Positions 23,745 through 35,750 of a stretch of DNA of 64,000 bases are shown here, one piece after another. This stretch comes from Paguma larvata (lineage: Eukaryota; Chordata; Mammalia; Carnivora; Viverridae). A program made the translations under genes and the position numbers. Numbering within the stretch: position 1 is the stretch's first letter; every line of letters begins with the position of its first letter. The stretch lies in NCBI GenBank assembly GCA_030068075.1, contig CM057839.1, positions 17,711,167 to 17,775,166 on the forward strand, in the 5' to 3' direction. Under the pieces are notes generated by a model. That model saw only the letters and a list, made by a program, of their open reading frames with translations, had not been told where the DNA came from and searched no databases.

Positions 23745-23966
23745 GGGGCTGGGCTCAGTCGGTTGAGCATCCGACTTCAGCTCAGGTCATGATCTCACCG
23801 TTCCTGAGTTCGAGCCCCGTGTCGGGCTCTGTGCTGACAGCTCAGAGCCTGGAGCCTGTCTCAGATTCTGTGTCTCCCCCTCTGTCTATGCCCCTCCCCT
23901 GCTCATGCTCTGTCTGTCTCTCTCCCTCTCTCTCAAAAAATAAATATACATTTAAAAAATAATAAT
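23745..23966 (+). mobile_element. Feliform SINE inserted in L1 ORF2
   Basis: Plus-strand SINE with a slightly deleted head (gggctgggctcagtcggttg), intact gttcgagccccgtgtcggg, CT-rich body and aataaatatac tail. Target duplications aatcacacgatcct (23730-23743) and aatcacatgatcct (23967-23980) differ at one base and are themselves ORF2 sequence, which proves insertion into the L1. The L1 reading resumes directly after the second copy. Confidence 0.96.
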
Positions 23967-26249
23967 AATCACATGATCCTCTCAACACAGAAAAAGCATT
24001 TGACGAAGTAAAGCATCTTTTCTTGATAAAAACCCTCAAGAAAGTTGGGATAGAAGGATCGTACCTCAAAATCATAAAGACCGTATATGAAAGACCCACA
24101 GCTAATATCGTACTCAATGGGGAAAAAGTGAGAGCTTTGTCCCTAAGATCAGGAACACAAAGATTTCCACTGTTATTCAACATGGTGTTAGAAGTCCTAG
24201 ACTTGGCATTGAAACAACAAATAAAAAACATCCAAATCAGCAAGGAGGAAGTCAAAGTTTCACTCTTCACAGATGACCTGATACTCTATGTGGAAAAACC
24301 CTAAAACTCCACCAAAATCCTGCTAGATCTGATCCATGAATTCAGCAAAGTGGCAGGATATAAAATTAAAGTACAGAAATTGGTTGCATTGTAATATGCC
24401 AATAATGAAGCAGCAGAAAGAAATCAAGGAATCTATCCTATTTACAATTGCACCAAAATACATAAATTATCTAAGAATAAACCTAACTAAAGAGGTGAAA
24501 AATCTATACACTGAAAACCATAGAAAGCTTATGAAAGAAATTGAAGACAAGAAAACGGAAAAATATTCCATGCTCATGGATTGGAGGAACAAATTTTGTT
24601 AAAATGGTCAATACTACCCAAAGCAATCTACACTTTTAGTCCAATTCCTTCCAAAGTAACACCAGCATTCTTTGCAGAGCTAGAAGAAACAATCCTAAAA
24701 CTTGTATGTAATCAGAAAAGATCCCAAATAGCCAAAGCAATCCTGAAAAATAAAACCAAAGCTGGAGGTATCACAATTCCAGACGTAAAGCTCTATTATA
24801 AAGCTGTAATTAGTAGACAGTATGGTACTAGCACACAAACAGACACACAAATCAATGGAACAGTATATAGAATGCAGAAATGAAGCCACAAACATATGGC
24901 CAACTAATCTTTGACAAAGCAGGACAGACTACCCAATGGGGAAAAAGACAGTCTCTTCAGCAAGTGGTGCTGGGAAAACTGGACAGCGACATGCAGAAGA
25001 ATGAACCTGGGCCACTTTCTTATATCTACATAAAAATAAAATCAAAATGGATGAAAAACCTAAATGTGAGACAGGAAGTCATCAAAATCTGAGAAGAAAA
25101 TGTAGCCAACAACCTCTTTGACCTTGGCCACAGCAACTTCCTACTTGCCTCTGAAGACCTGTCAAGGGAAACAAAATGACAAATGAACTATTGGGACTGC
25201 ATCAAGATAAAAATCTTCTGCCCAGCAAAGGAAACAGTCAGCAACGCTAAAAGGCAACCGACAGAATGGGAGAAGATATTTGCAAATGACGTATCAGATA
25301 AAGGGTTAGTTTCCAAAATATATGAAGAACTTAAACTCAACCCTGAAAAGAAAAAAAACAAACCAGTGAAGAAATGGGCACTTTCTTCACTGAATGAATA
25401 GACACTTCCAAAGAAGACATCCAAATGGCTAATAGACACATGAAAAGATGCTCAACATCAGTCATCATCAGGGAAATATAAATCCAAATCACAGGAAGAT
25501 ACCACTTCACACCTCTCAGAATGGCTAAAATTAACTCAAGTAACAACAGACATTGGTGAGGATGCAGAGAAAGAGGAACCCTTTTGCACTGCTGGTGTGA
25601 ATGCAAACTGGTGCAGCGATTCTGGAAAACAGTGTGGAGGTTTCTCAAAAAAATAAAAAATAAAACTACTCTATGAACCAGTAATTGCAATACTAGGTAT
25701 TTATCCAAAGGACACAAAAATGCTGATTCAAAGGGGCACATGCACTCCAATGTTTATAGCACCATTGACAATAGCCAAAGTATGGAAAGAGCCCAAATGT
25801 CCATCAACTGATGAATGGATAAGGAAGATGTGCTAAATATATACAATTGAATTAATACTCGGTGATCAAAAAATGAAATCTTGCCATTTGCAACAACACG
25901 GATGGAACTCGAGTGTATTATGCTAAATGAAGTCAATCTGAGAAAAAAACAAGTATCACATGATTTTGCTCATATATGGAATTTAAGAAACAAAACAGAT
26001 GAACATAAGGGAAGGGAAATGAAAAGATATAAAAACAGAAAGGGAGACAAACCATAAGAGACTCTTAAATACAGAGAACAGGATTGCTGGAGGGCCGGTT
26101 CATGAGGGATTGGACTAAGTGGGTGATGGTCATTAAGGAGGACACTGGTTGAGATGAGCGATGAGTGTTTTATGTAAGTGATGAATCACAATTCTATTCC
26201 TGAAATAAACCATTTAACAATGAAAAAAATAAAGATATATAGTGGAAAT

Positions 26250-26306
26250 ATATATATATATATATGTATATATTTATACACACACACATACATACATACA
26301 CACTCA
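26250..26306. repeat. TA/CA/CATA microsatellite
   Basis: A (TA)n run with tg, then (ca)n and catacata units, just beyond the L1 tail. Probably length-variable. Confidence 0.85.
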
Positions 26307-26309
26307 TTT

Positions 26310-27199
26310 GAGTTGCCTAATAATGGAACAAGTTTGTTGATTAGGAAGATGGTTATCAGAGTGATTCTAAGTCCAAATCTGGAGTAAAGACTCAAGTTAA
26401 AAAAGAAAAAAATACTTATCTTCATTCAGTTTTAGACTGGATCTATAGAAGCCCTTTCACCATGGAGGGTCTGATTTTTTTTTTTTTTAATTTTCTACCT
26501 AAAAATATTTAAGTTGATTATATTTAAAGATTAGTACAAACATTATTAATACTCATTAAATATCCTATTCAAAAAATGGAACATATTTAACATAATTTTA
26601 AATAGATTCCATTAAATTAGTGCTTTTTAGAATATTGACATTCAATCAACATTGCTTTATTTCAGAAGTCAGGATCAAACTTCCAAACAGGAAGAAAGAA
26701 TGCCATTCCATCTGAATCCTTAGGAAAACAGAGGGTACATTAAATTTTTCAAGTGTGTTCATGTTTTAAAGCAACATCAGAAATAGGCTTAGCTTTGAGG
26801 ATAACTAAAAATACTAGTTGGCTATCTTGTTATATCAATTGGAATATGGAAAAAAACAAAGAGGGGGGAGAGAGCATTTAAGATAAATTCAAGAAAAAAA
26901 TAAAGCAATGAAAAAAGGGACAAAAGTCACAGTAAATTTTGAATAGTAGCAACATAGGAAAGATCACTAGTAATAATTAAAGGACAATAAAAGGATTAAC
27001 TTGGGGATTTCAGTTAAAACTGCTAATAAAGAAAATTTTATTTATTATTTATTATTTCCTTCTTAATTATGGAAGATGTTCCTCTCAATTTGCTCAGGTA
27101 ATTAGCCCATCCTATTTTTAACAGAAAAAAAAAATGGAGATTTGTGATACTGCACTGAATCAAACAGCACTGTATTTAATTGTAAGAAATTCAACTTGC
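26310..27199. other. Unique AT-rich DNA, nothing identified
   Basis: Short T and A runs only. No family or gene recognised. Confidence 0.4.
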
Positions 27200-27337
27200 T
27201 TGAGAGAGTATTCTAAGCAGACTCCGCACTGTCAGTGCAGAGCCCGATGTGGGGCTCAAACTCTCAAACCTTGAGATCATGACCTAATCTGAAATCTAGA
27301 GTCAGACCCTCAACTGACTGAGCCATCTAGGCACCCT
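27200..27337 (-). mobile_element. Decayed, truncated feliform SINE, minus strand
   Basis: The reverse complement shows the SINE head and tRNA part (gggtgcctagatggctcagt ... gtttgagccccacatcgggc ... ctgacagtgcgg), then stops within the middle. The CT-rich region and A tail are missing or unrecognisable. The copy is old. Confidence 0.85.
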
Positions 27338-28430
27338 TCTATTTTAATAACCAAAAAAAATCAACATTTCCTAGTGAAGAAACTATAACAGAACTATAGG
27401 CATGGGGTGAATAAAATGGTGATCTTTATCAAAGGTATGAAGCCTAAAAAGAGAAATGATTTTAATATTTCTTTTTGCACCTGACCAACTTTCTTGGTTG
27501 AGTTTATACAGATGGTTTACTTATTCTAAAATCATAAAGTACATTTAAAAGCTTCCCTAAGTATTTTTTTAATATTCCCGACTTTGCTTTTTAATTTTCA
27601 TTGTTTTATCTTCCTACCAAGTAGTGTGGCCCAAATTGTTGATATTTTGTCTATATATGTTCTGATTTAAAAATGTAGACTAGATTCTCTGCCAAAGTCA
27701 GTCCCATCAGATGAGTGTTTGCATTGTTAAGTCTCAACAAATCAATGATTCAATTGCTTACTCAGAGTGAATTACTGAAAACTCTAATATAAGAGCTATG
27801 CTTTTTTAATTGCTACAAAGTTTTATACAGAACATGGTACTTGGTGACAACAGTGACGTTCCTCTCCTCTGCATCTGATTTCATACTTCAGTTGGTTGCT
27901 GTAAGGCAGATTCACCATTTAAAAATCCCTTTCCGATATGGTGCCATAGGCATTGTTCTTCCATTACCCAGAAATGAGATGATGACCAAGTATAAAAGCA
28001 TTTTGTAGCCAGAGTGGCAATAAAGCAATAATCTAAAGATAGCCCAAAAGATTACATGGCAGCTACAGAGAGCAGCTGACATTTAGATATGATCGAAATG
28101 CTCAATTTAGTTCAAGCAATTTCTGAAAGAGCACCATTCATATAAACGAAGAAGTTCTTCAGGTCAAGTTGAAGATTCTCCTGGAAACAGTTCAATACTT
28201 GTGCTTGAATGGTGGAAAAACATGTGGAAGTTTTTAGGAACGCCCTATTATAATTTGTGATAGGGGAAGCTTAAAGCCACTATGAGAAACTTCTACCTCA
28301 GAAAAGTTGTTTTTTAACTGTATTTCAGGCTGGAAATCCATGAAAAATTTCTATATATTTGATATCTTCCTACCCATTTTAAGTTATTCTCCATATTGAT
28401 AGAGATGATAGCACTTGAGACAAGAATTTA
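27338..28430. other. Unique AT-rich DNA, nothing identified
   Basis: No recognised repeat. 27900-28260 reads as moderately complex unique sequence without a clear open frame. Confidence 0.4.
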
Positions 28431-28629
28431 TGGGATACTACATGACTCAGTTGGTTGAACATACAAATTTTAATTTTGGCTCAGTTTGTGATCCCATGGT
28501 GTGGGATCAAGCCCCATTTTGGGCTCTGTGCTTAGCATGGAGCCTGCTTAAATTTCTCTCTCTCTCTTTTCCCTGTGCTCCTCTCCCCTGCTCATGCATT
28601 CTAAAAAGAAAAAAGAAAAGAAAAAAAAC
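28431..28629 (+). mobile_element. Old diverged feliform SINE, plus strand
   Basis: The order of SINE parts is kept (gactcagttggttgaacata, tggctcagtttgtgatccc, gggatcaagccccattttgggctctg, catggagcctgctta, CT-rich body, A/G-rich tail) with many substitutions. The open frame 28415-28657 is a by-product. Confidence 0.85.
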
Positions 28630-29690
28630 CAAGAACTTGTGTCAAGAAAGAGTCTAACATGGGTCTGCTATACCCATGAATTTCCATTAGTGAATGGTGA
28701 CTGACACATGAAAAATATAGCAGACCTTAGCCAGCTTTCATAAGTAGGACACTTAATGACATTCCTTTACTCCAACTTGAAGGATGTAGAGATGCTATTT
28801 AATTTTAGAAGAAATGGTCAGTGAAAATAAACTTGTGATTACTTTCTCTGAGATGAAATTACTGGAATTTGACTTACTGCACAAAACTTCACCACCACTA
28901 CCTCCCAAATATGTATCCATTGCCTGCTACTTTGATAGATGAATTTTTGAATAATTTGACTATATGGACAGACCAATAGAACCCATTGAAGCAGATCAGG
29001 CTGGAGGACAAAATCTTTTTTTTTTTTCCTTCTACAATTCAGAAAATTATCAAAGGTAAACCAAACCTAACTGCCACATCAGATTTGATCAGAATAGTTT
29101 ATGATCATAAAATATTCACACCATGTTTTCATCCCATCGAAAACGACATCTGTGCCGGGAGTTCACTAAAGAAAGGTCTACTTGGCATTTGTTTCTCAGA
29201 TTAAGCAACCTCTGGAAGAGTATTATGTCTGGATCTATATATTCTATAAGTAGTTAAAATGGTAGATTAAGGCTGGCTTAATTCTAAACCTTTTTACTCT
29301 TAATGATAGAGTTAAATTCATCTCAGGGAGAATTAAAATATCCTATTTTCTGAGGGATGCTTTAGGGATTTCTCTATCTATTAATGGACCGACAGGTGTT
29401 CTCTAAACGATTAGGACTAATTAGCATTTTTGTTGACTAGATTGAATAGGGAGCACTGGAAGAAACACCTAATGGCCGTATAAGTGATTATCTCACTCTT
29501 GGAATTTTCTTTGCCAACAAAGAGAAAAAAGTGTACTGTGGAGAAGCATGGAAAAGGGAAAGTTGCTTTACTCTATGATTATTATCATGAGTTGGCTTCC
29601 TGTAAAGAAGGTAAACAATGTTAAATTGTATATAATTCAAACTAGATTCCTGTCTACAACAGCTACCATATAGTATATGTTGACTCCTTC
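28630..29690. other. Unique DNA, nothing identified
   Basis: No repeat family or exon is recognised. The frame at 28986-29204 has a T-rich start and no family resemblance. Confidence 0.4.
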
Positions 29691-29694
29691 ACAT

Positions 29695-29835
29695 AATTTA
29701 CCTTAGTTTCAGAAGCCTTACAAGTTAGATGCTAATACTACCATATTTATTTTTTAGGAAATGGATATTTTGAGTGGTTAACTTATCCAAAATTATAGAA
29801 ATAGCTCCAATTCTTGGCTATGCCATTGTAAAGGA
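29695..29835 (-). repeat. MIR SINE, minus strand
   Basis: The reversed MIR core is readable: 'cttacaagttagatgctaatactaccatattt', 'ggaaatggat', 'gtggttaacttatccaaaattatagaaatag'. Old and diverged. Confidence 0.7.
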
Positions 29836-31320
29836 CCTTTGCTTTTCAAAGATACCTTTCCACCTCTTTATCCTGTTTTTCCCTAAGGACATTTATTAAG
29901 GATTTTTATTTTAAAAGTGGAATTGCATGATGAATTATATAGTCACTAACTAGGATTTTTCTAATTTCTTGTTTCACATAAAATTCTCTTCATACTTTTC
30001 ATTAATCAGTGTAATTTTAACGATTATGTGCCAATCATTGTACCAGACCCAGAAAAAAACAGGGTAATTAAAACAATCCTTGCCCTAAAGGAATAACAGG
30101 TAGTATGTCTTAATGTAGTTTTAAGTGTATTCTGATTATCGTTTATACCCATTATCAAGTTCTCTCGATTTCGCTAGAGTAGTGGAAAGGTAATTGACTT
30201 CTGGATCATTAATAAGTACAATGGTTATTTAAGTTAATTCTGGTCTTAATATATTGAGAAGGAGATAGCCAGGTAGCAGAAATCTCAAAGTTAAAACTTT
30301 AGCTGGAGTCAAGAAACAAATATGCTGATATCAAAAGGAGAAATATTACATAAAACAACTGAATTGTGTCAGTATTATTAGAGACTTAAATACATATTTG
30401 CTCATTACACTGATATTCTATCATCATACCATTTGACAACCTTATCTTTTAATCTTTTTAAACCCCAAATTGCATTATAGCAATCAGGCAGAAAGTAGGT
30501 TACTTTAGGTTATAATATTTTAAAAAGTCCAACCTATATTAATACATGTTTTATATACTTTTTACTTTGGAGATAGGAGTTAGGCAAATATCAATCCAAC
30601 ACATACCATTTTCAAAGCTATCTTCTCTTTGGTCTAGTTTTTTCACATTAGACATATCTGCTCTGGATCTCATCATGTACAGAGTAGTGAGAAGATTTCT
30701 ACTTTTTTTTTTTTCCTTAGTATTTGCCTAATAATTTACTTTAGAAATACTTATTTTCTTTAATAATTCTCAGTCCTAAGAGATAGCAGTATATGAAAAG
30801 CTAATGAATAAAGTTAATTAAAATCCACCTTAATACAATTTTATATTCTAAATGCTTAGTGTAGATTGGAGGTGCGGGGGGAGAGAGACTATAAAACAGT
30901 GTCACACTGCACTTTTATTCACCCGCCATTGGAACCTACAAGAGTCCAATGCCACTAGCATAATTCTTTGCAATATGTAACTCTTATGGCAAAATATTTT
31001 GTCATATTGACTCTATGCCTCTGAAAAGTTAAAAGTGACTTTTGGAAGCTTGTGAAGGTATAGGAAGCTCAAGAAGGTAAAACCAAGCATGGCTGTTGCT
31101 GAATTATACATAAGATACTAAATACATGACCAAACTCAAAGCAGACGGACATCGCAACAAAGCTGTAAGTGAATAGTAACCAATAGCCTCTTGAAAAATT
31201 TAAGATAAGCAACATTGGTTTCACCATAATGCAGAAATTTCTTCAACAAGGACCTTCATTTTAGCTTTCCTTTTTCAGATGTTCAATATGTCCTTTATTC
31301 ACAATGGAGATTTTATTAAG
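29836..31320. other. Mostly unique; one possible ancient repeat trace
   Basis: Around 30020-30110 the phrases 'tatgtgccaatcattgtacc' and 'caatccttgccctaaaggaataac' look like an old mammal-wide repeat fragment. Otherwise nothing is identified. Confidence 0.35.
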
Positions 31321-31333
31321 AGTAGAAAATATA

Positions 31334-31530
31334 GGGGTGCCTGAGTGGCTCAGTTGGTTAAGCATTTGACTTTGGCTCAAGTCATAATCTCACAGTTCAT
31401 GAGTTCAAGCCTTGTTACAGGCTCTGTACTGACAGCTTGGAGCCTAGAGCTTGCTTCAGATTCTGTATCTTCCTCTCAGTCTCGTCCCCTCCCCTGCTGT
31501 GCTTGCTCTGTCTCAAAACAAAATTTTTAA
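31334..31530 (+). mobile_element. Feliform SINE, plus strand
   Basis: Full-length, moderately diverged copy (ggggtgcctgagtggctcag to a short 'aaaacaaaatttttaa' tail). Imperfect target duplications gtagaaaatat and gtagagaatat flank it at about 31322 and 31531. Confidence 0.93.
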
Positions 31531-31717
31531 GTAGAGAATATGAATACAGCATAAATCTAAATCCAATCACAGACAATAACGCAAGTAAAAGGAAAATAGT
31601 TTTGCTCCATTTCCCAATTCATAATCCAAATAAAAATATGCCTGTATCTTTTTTTAGGATAAAAAGTAAACAAAACATTACCTTCTATCATCAATACAGA
31701 ATTTTATTAGGTTTGTT

Positions 31718-31763
31718 AGGATTCTGATTCATATAATGTAAGGATTCTGATTCATATAATGTA
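31718..31763. repeat. Perfect 23-bp tandem duplication
   Basis: Two identical, directly adjacent 23-bp units beginning aggattctgattcatataat (31718-31740 and 31741-31763). Confidence 0.97.
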
Positions 31764-33716
31764 AGCAATCATCAATACTTAGGATTTTGTAAAAAGCAAT
31801 CCCCTTTCTCTAGGAATGCATTTCCATACCCAAAAATATAGTTACATGGCTGTCATTTGTATTATCATTTTCAGAGATGGACCCATGACTTCCTGCCATG
31901 GCAGGTATGAAGTTAGTTTCTTGGGCTCTCATCTTTAACCTTTCAACTTCCTCCAAATCCAAGTAAAGTGTTATTATAGTTTTGGTTAAATCAGTGGTCA
32001 GAGTTTATATTTTCATAACTATGTAAATACCACTCACCCCTGGGCCACATCGTGTATTTTATTACTTTTGCTTTTGTCATCCAAGTTTATGTTTCACTAG
32101 TATCTTTAGTTTGTTTTATGTATCATTCTTATGACACAAACACACACATCACTATTTTTTTTCCAGGTGCTCAAACAATCTTCCAGACATAACAAGCTCT
32201 TCCAAATAATCCTTAAATGTATACATAAATCTGTTATTCTCCCTGGCTACCATCTCCCATAGTTTCAACTTGCCACTCCATCTGCATTGCTACTGTCAGG
32301 GATGGTACAGCCACCATCACCTTGCCATTCAGCTGGGCTATTTCCCAGTGATGGAGCCTCACACATCCCTTCTCTTTATTTCATTGTTTTCCTGATGAAA
32401 ATTCTCTAACTTCCAAAGAAATGGTAAATAAAAGATAAATTTTGATATTTTTCATGTTCCCTTTATTGTTAAATCAAGTGGATATAGATTTCTAGTGGAT
32501 TCTTTTTCTCTGGACTTGTGAAGGTAGTTGTTGAGTGGATACAGGAGAGGCTCTTAAAAATAAATTCTCAGATACTTTAATTAGAGAGCTTTTTAACATT
32601 TTCTGGTTCGTTTCTTTCTCTGCAATTCCTTTTCTTGCTCTGATTTCTTTTATTGATTAATGTTAGAATCCCTATGTATATAGGACCCCTTTAATTTATC
32701 CTTGAAGAGCCACATTTTCTTTTTTTAGATGATTTGATTGTCTTATCCTTCCATTGCCTCTTTGACCTAGTCTTTAAATACTACAATAGTTTTAAAATCC
32801 ATTTTATTTTGTGTTATGTAGGTCTCTTTGGATAAATCTCAGAATATATGACCTTTAGAGAAAGTATAATCTTAAAAGGAAATAAAAAAAGCTATTGTAG
32901 ATTTTCTCCAAATTTGTTTTGATTTCTTTCACATTGAAGGCCTTTCTTCAAGTATCTGGTGATTTTTGGCTCTATTTCAAAAAGGGGACCATAAAAGTTG
33001 ATGGAAAGCCCTTTATGAAAATGTAATTTAATAGGACTCACTGAGGGGTCACTGGGTAAGGCAAAGTTTTCTTTGACAATTATCCATATCCTTCTCTGAA
33101 GACCTGTTTTGGAGAGGCCACCTAGATTATCTGGGAGAATCATTCCCTTATCTTATGTCTAGGGAGACTTTTTGAGGCTGGCTTCAGGTGACTAGGAAGC
33201 AAATCTAAAAAAGGGAGGCTGGAGAACAACGTTCAGTTTCTATGTGTTAACCCACCATACCAACTTGGATTTACTTTTTCTCCTTAACCTTGTTTTTTCC
33301 ATGTCCAGAATCAATTACTGAAAATTTTGCCTTCACACAAAAACTCCTACTGAGTTTCAGCAAGAGCCATGAAGAAAAATGGACTCTCGTATTTTCTGGG
33401 TTACTCAAGACCGAGCAAGGGACCTGGGTCTCTTCCATCTCCATGTATTTACTTGCAAGAGTTTCTATTGCTTCCAAATGGACCTGTAACAATCCTCCAA
33501 TTTAACACACGATCCTCCAATTGTGTGTGTAGCTCTCTAGGTAGGAGATTCTGTTCAATGTTTAATCACTACACTTAGCACTCTGTGTTCTTTTCTCCCA
33601 TTATGTTAGTTTATACATTGACACTTTCTTGAAAGCAGATAAAAATTATAGCAAAGAGATAGTTTTGATTAATCTGCCATAGTTATTTAGAAATATCAAA
33701 ATAATCTAAAGAATTT
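31764..33716. other. Unique DNA, no gene supported
   Basis: Open frames on either strand (32892-33143 -, 33271-33492 -, 33290-33505 +) are of similar size and overlap antisense. None shows a motif I recognise, so none is called. Confidence 0.4.
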
Positions 33717-33929
33717 AGATGCTTGGATGGCTCAGTCTGTCAAGTATCTGACTCTTGATTTCAGCTCAGGTCACAATCTCAAAGTTCTGGAGTTCAAGCC
33801 CCATATCAGGCTCTGCACTGACAGTGTGGAGCCTTGTTGGAATTCTTGCTCTCTTCTCTCTGCCCCTCCCCTGTTCTCTCTTTCACAATAAATAAACGAA
33901 CTTTTAAAAATCCTTTAAAAAATAACAAT
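33717..33929 (+). mobile_element. Old feliform SINE, plus strand
   Basis: Head 'tgcttggatggctcagtctg', tRNA part 'gagttcaagccccatatcagg', middle 'cagtgtggagccttgttgg', CT-rich body and aataaataaacg tail. The tail faces a minus-strand SINE remnant starting at 33975, so the two form an inverted pair. Confidence 0.92.
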
Positions 33930-33974
33930 CTCAAAGGTTTTAGTTTATATTGAAATAAACAGAAAATCTCAGGA

Positions 33975-34125
33975 AAATTTTTTAATGTGTACTTACTTAG
34001 GGGAGACAGAATCCCAAGCAGACTTTGGACTGACAGCACAGAGCCCGATCTCATGAACTTCAGTTCATGACTTGAACTGAAATCAACCGTCAGAAGCTTA
34101 ACAGACTGAGCCACCCAAACACCCC
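33975..34125 (-). mobile_element. Truncated feliform SINE, minus strand
   Basis: The reverse complement has 'gggtgtttgggtggctcagtc', 'tcatgacttgaactgaa' antisense and the 'cagcacagagcccgatc' middle, with most of the CT-rich part deleted. It is tail-to-tail with the SINE at 33717-33929. Confidence 0.9.
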
Positions 34126-35089
34126 AAGATTCTGAGGAAATTTTAACATGGAAAATGATAGCTCCACAATATTGTTTTTCTCTTAAACTCCCTTTAAATT
34201 ATGTCCAAAGTTTTAAAAAATGTACTTAAGATGTGATAGCTTTAAAATTTCTATTTTCAAAATTCTATCCAGTAGATTCTTAGCTTTCAAGCTATTACCC
34301 AATGTTGCCTCAAACTTAGCAATTTGAGATTTTAATAATAAAAAAATCTTAACAGAAAAAAGTGATATTGAGCCTTTGGGAAAGGATTCATGAAGGCATT
34401 TTGGGTAAGAATTTCAGATCACCATTAGTTTTGTGTGGGGTGTGTTGGGGGGGTTGTGTGTTTTCCCCTCTCCCCTCAGCAATTGCTCTAATGTCTAGTT
34501 TATATTATTTTGCTTGTGTATACATATACATTTCAAAAATAAATTCAATTCTCTCAATTTTTGTTCCCTTTTATGTGTCCAGAAATCAGCTGGCAATAGT
34601 TCACACGTTTTGATTTCAGGTCCATCAAAATTAGACTCTCATTATTTACAGAACACTAAATTGCTTCAAATTCAACAGCTGCATTGTACTTTAAGACTGC
34701 CCCTCAGAAGCCCTAAATCCCAGTTTTAGTATATATCCGGAGAGAAAATGGAAGTTGTATCATGTTATTTAATTCAATGACATTCTTTTATCAAAGAACT
34801 TAAATATATAAATACATTCACTGAAGTCAAAGACAGGATTCATGCCAAGCGTAAGCCACAAAGCATGGTACAATAAAAAACATTTACCCATTCAAGTAAC
34901 TTAAAATCAGGTAAGAGAGGATACATAGATATATCATGAAGGAGATTGATTCAGGACATGAAAGAATCAAAGTAATATAGGTAGTTACAACCAGAATACT
35001 CCAGAGGTCTTTCCCTTTGAGAAGCAGTATGAAAGTCAAGAATAATCTCACAGAGGGGTATCATCCATGCCCAGCACCAACAAGCCACT
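34126..35089. other. Unique DNA with a G/T-rich patch
   Basis: 34433-34460 is a G/T-rich run (ggggtgtgttggggggg type). 34800-34960 may contain a faint ancient repeat. No gene is seen. Confidence 0.35.
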
Positions 35090-35750
35090 CAGTCATTGAC
35101 AGGGGGAGAGGTGGCCCAGGGCTGGGGAAAAGGCACGTAAGTTGTGGAAAGTACAATTGACAAAATGGTTTCTTTGACTATTACAGTATCAGGGGTGCCC
35201 AAGACCACCCTAGTCTTGGTGATTTCCTAGAACAAGTCATAGACCTCGGCATATAGTTTGTTCTGGTTAGGACTCAGCTAATAGATAAAAAGCAAAATCA
35301 GCAAGGGGAAAAGGCACATGGGGCAAAATGCACACAAACAGATGGGGTATTAAAAAGTCCTTTCTTAATAGAGCCATACACAATATACTCTGATCCTCCA
35401 GAAAGTGACAAAGTTGTGACAACACATAAAATTCCATATACAAAGGAAACTCACCTGTACCTAGGAACTCAAGGTTTTAAGAAGGGAGGAGGTCATATAG
35501 GCACCTTCTGCCTAATACATACGCAAATTCTAGACCTCCAAAAGGAAAGCAAGTATTCATCATAAAACAGTGTTTGTACCAATTTTAAGCAAGTGAGCCA
35601 CTTTTTGCAGTTCTGGGAATGGTAGGAACCCTCTTGAAACCAAGGTGCCATAAGCCAACCAAGACCCAAACTTGCAAGCAGGTCTTTTTAACAAGAGAAG
35701 TCCTGGACTTGCAAAGTTTGTTCTCTTTGCACGATTATTAACTATAGAAC
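35090..35750 (-). mobile_element. Ancient solo LTR (ERV-derived), minus orientation, family unassigned
   Basis: The phrase order (gactattacagtatcagggg, 'aaaatcagcaaggggaaaagg', 'aagttgtgacaacacataaa', 'ggaaactcacctgtacc', 'ggtcatataggcaccttctg', 'gtgtttgtaccaattttaagc', 'gccaaccaagacccaaacttg', 'aacaagagaagtcctggac') matches an old mammalian LTR that I recognise but cannot name. A reverse-strand polyadenylation-like ctgtaatag near 35184 fits minus orientation. No internal retroviral genes are seen beside it. Confidence 0.5.

Larger units (their letters stand above)
21975..25960 (+). pseudogene. L1 ORF2 pseudogene (endonuclease-reverse transcriptase)
   Basis: ORF2 normally encodes the endonuclease and reverse transcriptase that carry out target-primed integration. 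Here the start codon is lost (ACA at 21975). In the endonuclease part (about 21975-22690) the L-N-x-N-G motif reads L-N-F-K-R, and Q-E-T-H reads Q-D-N-H, so metal-site residues are altered. Frames persist as separate pieces: 23130-23393 (the 'KSPGLDGFPG' region before the reverse transcriptase), 24023-24304 (reverse transcriptase, with F-T-D-D-L-I-L-Y at 24266-24289, so both catalytic aspartates are kept while the usual A is T), 24336-24602, 24581-24883, 24880-25092 and 25183-25401 (C-terminal part). The body is split by the SINE at 23745-23966 and shifted by the A-rich microsatellite at 23418-23466. It is not functional. Confidence 0.93.
19521..26232 (+). mobile_element. Near-full-length, inactive carnivore L1 (LINE-1)
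   Basis: The parts come in canonical order. A 5' UTR runs from 'agatggcagagcagcatgg' to about 21056 and includes 'ccctgaaacacagctagatt' and a long T-rich spacer at 20740-21050. It is followed by ORF1 remains (21057 to about 21960), ORF2 remains (21975 to about 25960) and a 3' UTR ending in 'tgaaataaaccatttaacaa' with an A-rich tail. Without the nested SINE it is about 6.5 kb, the expected full length. It is disabled by many stops and frameshifts, a lost ORF2 start, the SINE at 23745-23966 and a microsatellite at 23418-23466. Clear target duplications were not found. The 5' UTR is CpG-depleted, which suggests old methylation-driven decay. Confidence 0.95.

Noticed and set aside
23842..24270. 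142-codon minus-strand frame
   Set aside because: Antisense of the L1 ORF2 reverse-transcriptase region and the nested SINE.
25337..25750. 137-codon minus-strand frame
   Set aside because: Antisense of the C-terminal part of L1 ORF2.
33290..33578. Overlapping frames on both strands suggesting an exon
   Set aside because: Several frames of the same size overlap in sense and antisense, with no motif or consistent splice sites.
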